A stretch of 64,000 nt of DNA from Calliopum simillimum (taxonomy: Eukaryota; Arthropoda; Insecta; Diptera; Lauxaniidae). Location: contig OX638369.1 of the NCBI GenBank assembly GCA_951812925.1, positions 46,867,061 through 46,931,060 of the forward strand, given 5' to 3'. This document shows, piece by piece, positions 46,760 to 55,545 of this stretch. The translations under genes were made by a program, and so were the position numbers. Every line of letters begins with the position of its first letter. The stretch's first letter is position 1. A model generated the notes under the pieces. It saw only the letters and a list, made by a program, of their open reading frames with translations, searched no databases and was not told where the DNA came from.

Positions 46760-47214
46760 TGTTGACGCCTTACGCTTTATCTGCACCGAAGCCGCCTTCC
46801 GAGCGCCCAAGTATACTTCTTACCAAAGGGTGCTCCGCCACACCGTGCGCAAAATGATGTCCCGTGGTTTTCTCAGGGCCAAGAAATGATAAGACGAGAT
46901 GATTTTTCTGCTGCCGTTATAAGCTTTTATTTCTTTTAATTGTATTTAAATTATATCTAAGTTAACGCGAATTTACTTTTAAGTTATTTTTAAGTCGTCA
47001 GAAAAGTTTGCTGCTACTCACTTCAAGTTAAAAAATGCAAGTGAGAAAACTAAAAATGACATGTCACGATCATGGTCGTTTGACATGTCGATATGGCAGT
47101 GCTACAAAATTAAGCCCCATTCACAATCGTATGTGGAAAGGGCATGATCCAATTATTAAAAAGTCGCGTTGCAACCAAAGTGTCGCATGCAACTTTTTGA
47201 CTGCAACGCGAACA
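46760..47214 (-). repeat. BEL/Pao 3' LTR
   Basis: 455 bp, TG...CA ends in element orientation (TGTTCGCGTTGCAGTC to GCGTCAACA). AATAAA on the minus strand lies at 46926-46931 and could serve polyadenylation. No difference from the other LTR was found by eye. A 74-codon plus-strand frame inside both LTRs is incidental. Confidence 0.95.
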
Positions 47215-47229
47215 TGCCGCCCGCCTTGC
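47215..47229 (-). promoter_or_regulatory. Candidate polypurine tract
   Basis: On the minus strand the 15 bases before the 3' LTR read GCAAGGCGGGCGGCA. A purine-rich run at this position primes plus-strand DNA synthesis in LTR elements. It is interrupted by C residues, so the exact priming site is uncertain. Confidence 0.55.
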
Positions 47230-47990
47230 AGGGCACTGCAACGGAAAGAAAATGTATAAATATGAGGCAGCAAACTTTGATAAGTGACGAAAAAATTGGA
47301 AAAAAAAGAAAATGAGATTTCAATCAAGGAACTTTAAAATTATGAAACTTATGCTATGTATTAAAGTATATGTTGATAGAACAGTATTCTTAAAGCGATA
47401 CTTCAATATATATATGTATGTTCAATGTATTATAGTTTTGTTTAAAGAAATATTTATATGGAAATTGTTAAGCGGTGTTGCCACCTATCTTAAAAAATAT
47501 AAATTCAAATGATGGTTTGCAAGTTTTAAACTGGCTTATAAAATAAGTACTTCAATAATATAAAAGATTAATTCACTTATAAGGAAAAAAAAAACAAAAA
47601 ATAGAAGTGGCCTTGCCACATGACTCATAACAGCAATGTTGATTCAGTGACTGTATGGTATGTAAGAGTGTGAAAGACCATTAAATTTGAAATAGAGGAT
47701 CATTAGTGAGGAGAATTTAAGCAAATTGTGCAACTTCAGACTCCTTTGCAACTGTATTAAAATCTAATTTTGTTTTTAAATCGTCAAGGCGAGCCATGGA
47801 GAAGCTACTTTTCACACCTTGTTTTATTTGAGATATGATAACGCCCAAAGAGGCCAGAAAAATCGTTGAAAGATGTACGTATGAGACAAAAAATAAAAAT
47901 TCGTGAAAATAGTTGCAAAGGATTTACAGGTGAAGTTTAGCAAAGTTAACAACATATACAATATTATACAGTACTATACAATACAACCTG
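47230..47990 (-). other. BEL/Pao 3' noncoding region
   Basis: About 760 bp between the accessory ORF and the polypurine tract. No open frame or env-like segment is recognisable; the sequence is AT-rich. Confidence 0.6.
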
Positions 47991-48818
47991 TTAATATGTG
48001 TCGGCAGTGGCTCTTTTTATTTCACCGCAGAATGACCACCCGAAGATAGTCGGTATTGCTGCTGGTGCTCCCTCGGCGGTGCGCGGTGCGCCACATAGAA
48101 TCTTAGGAAACAGGTCAGCACCAATGATAAAGCGGACCTGGTAGGAACCCCAAAAGTACTTGTCGGCTAAACACAACAGAGGATAGTTTTTAGTGATGGC
48201 CTCCTTGTCAGCTTGGTGTAGAGGGTGTTTGCCATATTCACCATTTACGACCAACGCCGTACATTGGACGAATTTGCTGAGATCGTGTCTCGAGAGCATT
48301 ATAAGTTGACATGTGGGATTTGTGTCTCCACCGCTTATGTCTAAGCCAAGTTTTTGCACCTCTGAGAACATGATGGTTGTTCGGGCCTTACCCGGATTAA
48401 CTAAACCACGAACCTCGCAGGTACCATATGGAGTTTTAATTTCCACGAACACCGTCATTGTGAGAATGGTGGTATGGGAACCCATTGATGGCGGAGGCAG
48501 CATCATCTTGTTGTCAGAATAGGGCTCAGCAAGGTGAAGCAGTGTGTGATGTGCCCTGTTGCACTTACGGCATGACGACGAACTCCTACAGCGATCTATC
48601 TCGTGAGACATGGCGAGGCAGTTAGAACAGGCTGACGCTTGGTTAACAAGCCGCAATCGTTCAACAACACCCAAGGCTTCGAATCGACGACAGTGGTTGA
48701 GTGAGTGGTCATTGCGACAAATGGGGCATTGATACTCCCGATTATATAATCGACGGCTCATTCTGTTAAGTAGATAGAAAGTTGATAGATTACAAGATTC
48801 ATAGGGAATAAAGTTCAA
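47991..48818 (-). CDS. BEL/Pao accessory ORF: zinc-knuckle plus inactive protease-like protein
   Basis: 275 residues from the first ATG, or 256 from Met20 (48759-48761), which directly follows a splice-acceptor-like TTTCTATCTACTTAACAG on the minus strand. Three zinc-binding motifs lie in order: CPICRNDHSLNHC (CX2CX3HX4C), CSNCLAMSHEIDRC (CX2CX4HX4C) and CRKCNRAHHTLLH. They match the spacing in the element's own polyprotein. A retropepsin-like region follows, but the motif that reads ALIDPAS in the polyprotein is GLVNPGK here, so the catalytic Asp is Asn. A FIIGADLFPKIL segment and FGW near the C-terminus match the polyprotein's LLIGGDLYPLIIL and FGW. No RT, integrase, signal peptide or membrane helix is visible. 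It occupies the position of env in other retroelements. It may be a Gag-like regulator or decoy; function unknown. Confidence 0.85.
   Translation of the reverse strand: MNFIPYESCNLSTFYLLNRMSRRLYNREYQCPICRNDHSLNHCRRFEALGVVERLRLVNQASACSNCLAMSHEIDRCRSSSSCRKCNRAHHTLLHLAEPYSDNKMMLPPPSMGSHTTILTMTVFVEIKTPYGTCEVRGLVNPGKARTTIMFSEVQKLGLDISGGDTNPTCQLIMLSRHDLSKFVQCTALVVNGEYGKHPLHQADKEAITKNYPLLCLADKYFWGSYQVRFIIGADLFPKILCGAPRTAEGAPAAIPTIFGWSFCGEIKRATADTY
48762..48782 (-). promoter_or_regulatory. Candidate splice acceptor for the accessory ORF
   Basis: A pyrimidine-rich run ending AACAG on the minus strand (AG at 48763-48764) places the exon start one base before the ATG of Met20. A matching donor, TTTG/GTAAGAAG, lies in the 5' LTR with its exon ending at 54826. 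Splicing between them would give a subgenomic mRNA for the accessory ORF. Inferred from consensus only. Confidence 0.4.
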
Positions 48819-48888
48819 TGTATGTCTAATTCGATATATAGAGTCATGTGGAAGGGAGTACGTTTTATAGAGAATTTATAGGGACAGC

Positions 48889-51800
48889 TTATTCATTTTG
48901 ACGTTGAGGCAAAATAACAAGTTTATGAACTGGTCGTGTAAGTACACCGTTTTGGGTTTTGATGTCTGCTACGCGAACGCGATTATCAGAGCCATAATAA
49001 ACCTTTGTTATGAGACCTAAGCGCCATTCAAGCGGACCGACAAGTTCATTCCGTACAATGACTAGGTCATCAATTTGTAAGTTTCTCTGTGGGTCTTTCC
49101 ATTTGTTTCGTTTATGCAATTCTTTTAGATACTCGTCTTTCCATCGACGAGACAACTCCTGCTGGATTGCTTTCAAGCGTCGCCAACGATTATTTATGCT
49201 TATTGAAGCGTTTTCTTCCGGTTCAGCAGGAGCCAAAAGTGGTGACCCAATTAGGAAATGACCAGGAGTCAGTACGGCCAAATTTGAGACATTTTCAGAT
49301 TCGGGACATAACGGACGTGAATTCAAGCAGGCTTCGATACGCGACAGTAAGGTTGCAAACTCTTCAAAGGTGTATTTGATGTGACCTGCAGTTTTTCTGA
49401 AGTGAAGTTTGAAACTTTTTACGCCGGCCTCCCAAAGTCCTCCCATGTGAGGTGCCGATGCTGGTATAAAGTGCCACGAAAGTTTTTGTAAGCCGTATTT
49501 TGAGACAGATTCATCGCGTACGCACTTGATGAAGTTTTCTAAATCTCTAGCTAATTCCTTCGATGCACCAACGAAATTTCGGCCGTTGTCGGAGTAAATG
49601 TTACTAGGACAACCTCGCCTAGAGACAAATCGTGAGAGTGCAGCTAAGAACGCAGGGCTTGACAAATCGCTGACTGGCTCTAAGTGTATAGCTTTCGTGG
49701 CAAAGCAAACAAAGAGACATGCGTATCCCTTTGTGATGCGACAATAACGGCCAGTGAAACTTTTAATTTCGAAGGGCCCAGCAAAATCGAGTCCCGTATT
49801 GGTAAATGGTCGATCTAAAAATGTCCTTGAAGGTGGCAAAGCAGCCATCATTTGGCCATGAAGCTTTTTGCGATGCACAACGCATATCTTACAGTTGTGA
49901 ATGCATGTTTTTATTAGGTTTTTGATTTTAGGAACCCAAAATTCTTGGCGGATGAGCCGAAGAACGAGCTGATTTCCCCCATGAAGGGACAGTTCATGTA
50001 TAAATTGTACGTATAAGCGAGCTAATCGGCTATTATGAGCAAGAATGATAGGATGTCGTTCATTGTATGTAAGAGACAAAGACGACGCTAAACGCCCATT
50101 TGCTCGGATTACTTTATGAGCATCCAAAAATGGAGTCAATGTCAGAACTGCACTTTTAGAAGAAATAGCTTTATGGTTCATTAAACTGAAATATTCATTT
50201 GGAAATTGGTGCTGTTGAGAAAGTATAATGAGACGTGTTTTGACGAAATTTATTTCAACAGCTGAAATTACTTCTGTGGGATAAATGGCTTCAGTTTTAG
50301 TCGCTGGATGAGTTCGTTTAAGGAAACGAAATATATATGAAATAATTCTCAATGCCTTAGGTAGCGATGAAAACCGATCTAGAATATCTTCGGTTAACGA
50401 CGAGCTAGTAAAATGAGTTTTAATTTTTCTCATTTCAATAGTGGTATCTAATTCTTGACTAAATTTACTATCTGGCCATTGACTCTTAGGCAATTGGAGC
50501 CAAGAAGGTCCATGCCACCACAATTCGTTAGATATCAGATCCGCAGGGTATGCCCCCCGGGTTGCTAGATCGGCGGGATTTGAATGTGTGTCAATATGTG
50601 ACCAATTACCGCTACCGACTTTCTCACCAATTGTTGATATCCTATTCGCGACAAATGTCGCCCAAGTGCATGGTGGTTTTTTGAGCCACGATAAAACAAT
50701 GGTTGAGTCCGACCATAAAAATAATGAACTCGAATCCACATTTAACTGTGGTGCTATTGAATCTATCATGTTAGCGAGTAACACAGCACCACAAAGCTCT
50801 AAGCGAGGTAAAGATAAAGTTTTTATAGGAGCCACTTTTGTTTTCGCCACAAGAAGATTGCAACTAATTTTATTTTCAATTATTATTCGCACGTAAAGTG
50901 CTGCGGCATATGCCTTTTCTGAGGCGTCGCAAAAGCCGTGAAATTCAATATCGCTTGTAGGGCAATACTGAACCCAGCGTGGTATTGATATAAGTTTGAC
51001 TTTTGTATAGTTTGACACGAAATTTTGCCATTTTTGAAGAGCTAAAGGTTTTAAAATATCGTCCCAGTCGATTTTATCGAGCCACAGCTGCTGCATGATT
51101 ATTTTTGCTGTTATAACAACCGGAGAAAGCCAGCCAGCTGGATCGAATAATTTTGCTATCATACTGAGAACTTCTCTCTTCGTGTAAGATTGTTTGAGCT
51201 CAAAAGGTAGTGCTTGAAAGCAAAATGAGTCAGAAGTTGCGTTCCATAAAATACCGAGAGTCTTCGCCGTACTTTTATCTTCAAGGGACAAAAAATTTTC
51301 ATTTAGTAAATGGTCAACAGACAAATCTTGCAAAATACTTTTAGAATTCGATGTCCATTTTCTCAAATCGAAACCAGCAGTTTTGAGAATGCCAATTAGC
51401 TGATTTCGAGCCTCAATTGCGCTTGCGCAGTCATGCGAACCCGCCAAAACGTCATCAACGTACATTGAGCCTTTAATTATTTTTGACCCAAGTGGAAAAT
51501 TTAACTTTTCATCTTCGGCGAGCTGAAGCAGCGTTCTGATTGCAAGAAATGGGGCGCAATTTACGCCAAAAGTGACTGTTTTTAGTTCGAAATCTTGTAC
51601 TTTATCATGAATAGAGTCACGAAACACAATCCTCTGAAAAGGAGTGTGCGCAGGGTTAACCAGGATTTGCCTATACATTTTTTGTATGTCGGCGTTAAAG
51701 ACGTAGGCAAAAAATCTCCATTTAAGGATTAAAAGCGTAAGGTCACTTTGTAATACAGGGCCTGTGTGAAGAATGTCGTTGAGACAGGTGCCATTTGAAG

Positions 51801-54147
51801 TTTTGCTCGAGGCATTAAAAACCACTCGTACTTTTGTTGTTGTACTTTCAGGCTTGATGACAGCATGGTGAGGAAGGTAAAAATGACAAGGATTTTGTTC
51901 AAAACTTTGAAAATTTACTGTTTTCATATGATCAAGCTCTAAGTATTCATTTATGACCTTATCATAATCTGCCTTGTAGTCAGGCTTTCGAATCAACGAC
52001 TTTTCATTCCTTAAGAACTGACAAAGGGCTATATGTCTTGAGGCATCCAGATCATTTGGAACAGCTGATTTAAATGGTAAATCTACCATATAGCGACCAT
52101 CTGAGACTCTTGACACTGTTTTGCAAAAAATTTCTTCACATAAGGTATCTGAATGTGATATAACCTTTTTTCGTGAAATTTCTTCAACCTCCCAAAATTT
52201 GCTTAATTGCTCGTTTAACGAGACTTCAGTAGCGTAAGAAACAATGATTTGATTTTGGTTGATACACTGCACATTAGGAATGGGTCCTGTGAGGATCCAA
52301 CCGAAAACGGTCTCTTGAGCCACAAGAGAGCCTAAAACTCCTTTTTGAATACAACCAAGTATGATAAGTGGGTATAAATCACCACCAATAAGAAGATCTA
52401 TGGTCGAGCTTTGGAAAAAACTGGCATCAGCAAAATTGAGCTTTGGTAGCTCTGGATATGAAGATGGGTCAAAGGAATGTGAAGGCAAATTTCCAGTGAC
52501 CTGAGGTACAATAAGTGCTGAGACTTCAATTTGTACATTTGGATCAGATATTGATCCAATATAAAATGATGAAACCTGAGTAGGCTTAGAGCTGATAGCG
52601 CTATTTAATCCAGACACTTGAGCCGAGATTGCTTTGGTGGGGAGCTTTAATAAATTTCGGAGACGTTCTGACACGAACGTTCCTTCAGATGCTGGGTCAA
52701 TAAGAGCCCGAGCTTTGTATGTTATCCCAAGGTGAAAAACATTTATTTCTGCTGTACCAAGTAAAACTTTTTTGGTGACAGAATTGAAACAAGTTTGTAC
52801 CGTTTCTATAGGATTTTCATTCGAATTAGTGGACTGTATTGTTGTAGCATGAGACACAGAAGAGCTAGTTGCTGCACCGAATGGTTGCTTTGGCTTAGCA
52901 CCGGTGGCGTTTTTAGAATATTCAACTCTTTGTGTTGAGGTAGATTGCTGTGCATTTGCAGAGTCTCTATGTAAAAGCGAATGATGTTGCTTTTTACATT
53001 TCTGGCAAGTATGAATACTCTTGCAATCTCTTAGCTCATGAGATGCAGAGAGACAATTAAGGCAGTAATGGTACTGCTTAACTGTAGAGAATCGATCTTG
53101 AAAGTTCATATTGAGAAACTTTGAACAAGATTTTAAAGGGTGAGAACTCTTGCACAGCCTACATAGAGAAAAATCAATTTTATTATGATAATTGTTGTAG
53201 GACTTGGACTTCGGAACAATATTTTGAGTTTTAGAAGTAGAAGGTTTTGCAGCAGCGGAACAACGAAAGTCTGAGACAGTTTCAAGTGTTTGAAATCTGT
53301 CAGTAAGAAAATTATCTAACTCACTCCATTTTGGAATTTCAGTCTTATTTTTAATTGACTGTTCCCAGAGAGACAGGCTATGTTCTGGGAGACGAGACGA
53401 GCATAAAAAGACAAAAATTGCATCCCAATTAGTAATATCAATTTTATACAACTTTAATGTTGAAATACAGTTGTTTATTTCACGTTGGAGATGCTTGATA
53501 CTATTACCCGATTCTTGACTGCAAGTTGGCAAATTAAACAAAGTTTTGAGTTGATTGTTAATTAAAATCCTCTTATTTTCATACGTAGCGCTAAGACTTT
53601 CCCACGCAATGGGAAAACCGAGATTTGTAAGAGGGGCCTTTTGAACAATTTCCTTTGCTTCACCACTTGTTTTCTGAAGCAAGTAATAAAGTTTTTCGAC
53701 TGGACTGAGAGACAGATTGTTAACATAAATTGCCGTAAACATATCTCTAAATGTCGGCCACGTTAAATAACTTCCGTGAAATACGTCCGTGTCACATGGA
53801 GGCACTTTGAAATTTGTAGAAATAATGGCTGGGACAACTTGATTTGAGGTGCTTGGTTTATTTGCTAATAATTCAGCTAGAGCTTGATTGATTACCGTCA
53901 TACATCTGATGTAACATTTGTGTGACTCAACGTACTTGGCCTCTATTGTAGCAATATCTCGTTTAACCTCGTCAGAGTCGAGACATACTTCATAAGTGTT
54001 CTTAAACTTGGCCCACAGCTCTTTGAGTTCACCTTGCTCAAGCTCCAAAGCAAATATGGAATACTCGACAGGCTTTATCGCATTAAAATATACCTCGTAT
54101 TTCACCATACGATCCGCTGTCCGTATAAAGGAATCAAGGTCAGCCAT
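48889..54147 (-). CDS. gag-pol: BEL/Pao Gag-Pol polyprotein
   Basis: 1752 residues in one frame without stops, starting MADLDSFIRTADRMVKYEVY. Residues ~1-300 are the BEL/Pao-type Gag region (DUF1759-like). Three zinc motifs lie at C329-C341, C362-C375 and C381-H393. The aspartic protease motif ALIDPASEG has its Asp at 484. Reverse transcriptase follows with YVDD at 896-899, then RNase H with GFCDAS (Asp1074). Integrase has an HHCC-type zinc region (C1419, C1422) and catalytic D1454 (GLDFAGP), D1520 (YSDNGRNF) and E1573 (GLWEAG). The C-terminus (PLEWRLGLITKVYYG) is of DUF5641 type. All catalytic residues I can check are present. The single ATG at 54147 follows an A-rich leader. Expected processing yields capsid/nucleocapsid, protease, RT-RNase H and integrase in cytoplasmic particles. 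Confidence 0.97.
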   Translation of the reverse strand: MADLDSFIRTADRMVKYEVYFNAIKPVEYSIFALELEQGELKELWAKFKNTYEVCLDSDEVKRDIATIEAKYVESHKCYIRCMTVINQALAELLANKPSTSNQVVPAIISTNFKVPPCDTDVFHGSYLTWPTFRDMFTAIYVNNLSLSPVEKLYYLLQKTSGEAKEIVQKAPLTNLGFPIAWESLSATYENKRILINNQLKTLFNLPTCSQESGNSIKHLQREINNCISTLKLYKIDITNWDAIFVFLCSSRLPEHSLSLWEQSIKNKTEIPKWSELDNFLTDRFQTLETVSDFRCSAAAKPSTSKTQNIVPKSKSYNNYHNKIDFSLCRLCKSSHPLKSCSKFLNMNFQDRFSTVKQYHYCLNCLSASHELRDCKSIHTCQKCKKQHHSLLHRDSANAQQSTSTQRVEYSKNATGAKPKQPFGAATSSSVSHATTIQSTNSNENPIETVQTCFNSVTKKVLLGTAEINVFHLGITYKARALIDPASEGTFVSERLRNLLKLPTKAISAQVSGLNSAISSKPTQVSSFYIGSISDPNVQIEVSALIVPQVTGNLPSHSFDPSSYPELPKLNFADASFFQSSTIDLLIGGDLYPLIILGCIQKGVLGSLVAQETVFGWILTGPIPNVQCINQNQIIVSYATEVSLNEQLSKFWEVEEISRKKVISHSDTLCEEIFCKTVSRVSDGRYMVDLPFKSAVPNDLDASRHIALCQFLRNEKSLIRKPDYKADYDKVINEYLELDHMKTVNFQSFEQNPCHFYLPHHAVIKPESTTTKVRVVFNASSKTSNGTCLNDILHTGPVLQSDLTLLILKWRFFAYVFNADIQKMYRQILVNPAHTPFQRIVFRDSIHDKVQDFELKTVTFGVNCAPFLAIRTLLQLAEDEKLNFPLGSKIIKGSMYVDDVLAGSHDCASAIEARNQLIGILKTAGFDLRKWTSNSKSILQDLSVDHLLNENFLSLEDKSTAKTLGILWNATSDSFCFQALPFELKQSYTKREVLSMIAKLFDPAGWLSPVVITAKIIMQQLWLDKIDWDDILKPLALQKWQNFVSNYTKVKLISIPRWVQYCPTSDIEFHGFCDASEKAYAAALYVRIIIENKISCNLLVAKTKVAPIKTLSLPRLELCGAVLLANMIDSIAPQLNVDSSSLFLWSDSTIVLSWLKKPPCTWATFVANRISTIGEKVGSGNWSHIDTHSNPADLATRGAYPADLISNELWWHGPSWLQLPKSQWPDSKFSQELDTTIEMRKIKTHFTSSSLTEDILDRFSSLPKALRIISYIFRFLKRTHPATKTEAIYPTEVISAVEINFVKTRLIILSQQHQFPNEYFSLMNHKAISSKSAVLTLTPFLDAHKVIRANGRLASSLSLTYNERHPIILAHNSRLARLYVQFIHELSLHGGNQLVLRLIRQEFWVPKIKNLIKTCIHNCKICVVHRKKLHGQMMAALPPSRTFLDRPFTNTGLDFAGPFEIKSFTGRYCRITKGYACLFVCFATKAIHLEPVSDLSSPAFLAALSRFVSRRGCPSNIYSDNGRNFVGASKELARDLENFIKCVRDESVSKYGLQKLSWHFIPASAPHMGGLWEAGVKSFKLHFRKTAGHIKYTFEEFATLLSRIEACLNSRPLCPESENVSNLAVLTPGHFLIGSPLLAPAEPEENASISINNRWRRLKAIQQELSRRWKDEYLKELHKRNKWKDPQRNLQIDDLVIVRNELVGPLEWRLGLITKVYYGSDNRVRVADIKTQNGVLTRPVHKLVILPQRQNE

Positions 54148-54741
54148 TGTTAAAAACGTTTTTAAAGAACTATCGCAGTCAAAAATTTGAAATTTGTAAA
54201 AAAATTGTGCAAAAAAAAAAAAAAATCTGCTTATGAGCCGCTCTCAAAATAAAATGAGGAAAAAATGCAAAAAATCGAAGAAAGATTTTTATTGCAAATC
54301 CATAAATTCAAAATCTTCAAAAAAATTATCACTTGCTTGCAGCGCAAAGAGTCAGAAAAAACGTTGCCACAAAAAACGTGACAAACTTATTTGAAAGAGA
54401 TTCAATACGCGAAAAAAGTCTTCCCGGCGCACCGTGTAACCTCACTAACCTTGGATTTATTTGATGTCACGGTCAAGGTTAATACGATCACGCCTCACAC
54501 TCACGCGATATGACTAGCCGTTATTCCGATAACGGTACCCAAAACGGTGCACAAAAAAGAGCCAAAAAAAATCAGAGCCACGAGGTTTCGATTTATATAA
54601 TTTAACACCCGAGACACCAAACGCATGAATTTTTCAATAAAATTAAAGTTGAGTTGAGAAAAATGCGTATAGATGAAATTTTATTTTACGCACCTTGCCT
54701 TCCGCATGTCAAAAATCGCTACTCCACGCGCCGCTTCTTGA
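54148..54741 (-). other. BEL/Pao 5' leader
   Basis: About 600 bp between the primer-binding region and the polyprotein ATG. T-rich tracts on the minus strand precede the ATG. A second possible splice donor (CAAG/GTGCGT on the minus strand, GT at 54692-54693) lies near its 5' end. Upstream short ATGs are few. Confidence 0.6.
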
Positions 54742-54761
54742 GGTTCGATAGGACCAAATTA
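54742..54761 (-). promoter_or_regulatory. Candidate primer-binding site
   Basis: Directly inside the 5' LTR the minus strand reads TAATTTGGTCCTATCGAACC. The part from TGG would pair with a tRNA 3' end (CCA), and TCGAACC is complementary to a T-arm GGTTCGA. The matching tRNA was not identified, and the distance from T-arm to CCA is shorter than in a standard tRNA, so pairing may be partial. Confidence 0.4.
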
Positions 54762-55216
54762 TGTTGACGCCTTACGCTTTATCTGCACCGAAGCCGCCTT
54801 CCGAGCGCCCAAGTATACTTCTTACCAAAGGGTGCTCCGCCACACCGTGCGCAAAATGATGTCCCGTGGTTTTCTCAGGGCCAAGAAATGATAAGACGAG
54901 ATGATTTTTCTGCTGCCGTTATAAGCTTTTATTTCTTTTAATTGTATTTAAATTATATCTAAGTTAACGCGAATTTACTTTTAAGTTATTTTTAAGTCGT
55001 CAGAAAAGTTTGCTGCTACTCACTTCAAGTTAAAAAATGCAAGTGAGAAAACTAAAAATGACATGTCACGATCATGGTCGTTTGACATGTCGATATGGCA
55101 GTGCTACAAAATTAAGCCCCATTCACAATCGTATGTGGAAAGGGCATGATCCAATTATTAAAAAGTCGCGTTGCAACCAAAGTGTCGCATGCAACTTTTT
55201 GACTGCAACGCGAACA
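54762..55216 (-). repeat. BEL/Pao 5' LTR
   Basis: 455 bp, identical by eye to the 3' LTR at 46760-47214. On the minus strand it contains a consensus splice donor TTTG/GTAAGAAG with GTAAG at 54821-54825, in the part that would be transcribed at the start of the genomic RNA. Confidence 0.95.
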
Positions 55217-55221
55217 AGGAT
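55217..55221. other. Target-site duplication, right (AGGAT)
   Basis: Pentamer identical to 46755-46759. One copy plus the sequence on each side restores a continuous transposase reading frame, confirming simple integration. Confidence 0.9.
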
Positions 55222-55365
55222 TATAAAAAATACAAAATAGGTTGCTGAGAACAACAAAGATTTTTCAAGATAATGGTAAGTGTGAAGTAAACAAATCTCT
55301 GAAGATATGATTAACAATTTAATGTGAGGTGTTTCAGAAAAAATCAATTTATTCATAAAAAACCA
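55222..55365 (+). pseudogene. Tc1/mariner-type transposase relic, part 2
   Basis: The frame that ends at KR before the left LTR continues here as IIKNTK, a stop, then VAENNKDFSR, further stops, then KQISEDMINNLM and GVSEKINLFIKN. This resembles the C-terminal tail of the transposase in part 1. Three or more stops show that the transposase was dead apart from the retrotransposon. Confidence 0.65.
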
Positions 55366-55489
55366 ATAACGTTTAATATATTTGTAATTAATGTAAACAC
55401 GTATAAATTTTCTATTAAAAAAAATGTATATTTCTTGTTTTAATGTCAACTAGTTTAAAAAATATTTGAGTTTATTCGTGCACTAATTT

Positions 55490-55545
55490 CAACCACGCTG
55501 GGTTCGAACCCATGTTGTTCTTACTGTTGCCTTACAAAAAATCAT
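55490..55545 (-). other. tRNA-like segment with B-box-like GGGTTCGAACCC
   Basis: The minus strand reads AACATGGGTTCGAACCCAGCGTGG. GGTTCGAACCC is close to the Pol III B-box, and the flanking TGGG/CCCA could be a T-stem. Upstream tRNA features are absent. Possibly a SINE fragment. Confidence 0.3.

Larger units (their letters stand above)
46760..55216 (-). mobile_element. Complete BEL/Pao LTR retrotransposon
   Basis: An 8457-bp element on the minus strand with 455-bp LTRs (TGTTCGCG...GCGTCAACA) that I find identical by eye, and a perfect AGGAT target duplication. It encodes an uninterrupted 1752-residue polyprotein and a second 275-residue ORF. Order in element direction: 5' LTR (54762-55216), leader, polyprotein, ORF2, 3' untranslated region, 3' LTR (46760-47214). 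Identical LTRs and open frames suggest recent insertion and possible autonomy. It is inserted within a dead Tc1/mariner-type transposase. Confidence 0.97.

Noticed and set aside
47035..47259. 74-codon frame (and its twin at 55037) starting MQVRKLKMTC
   Set aside because: Lies within the LTR on the strand opposite to the element's genes, so it is duplicated with the LTR and has no domain.
49010..49379. Plus-strand frames within 48889-54147
   Set aside because: Antisense shadows of the polyprotein.
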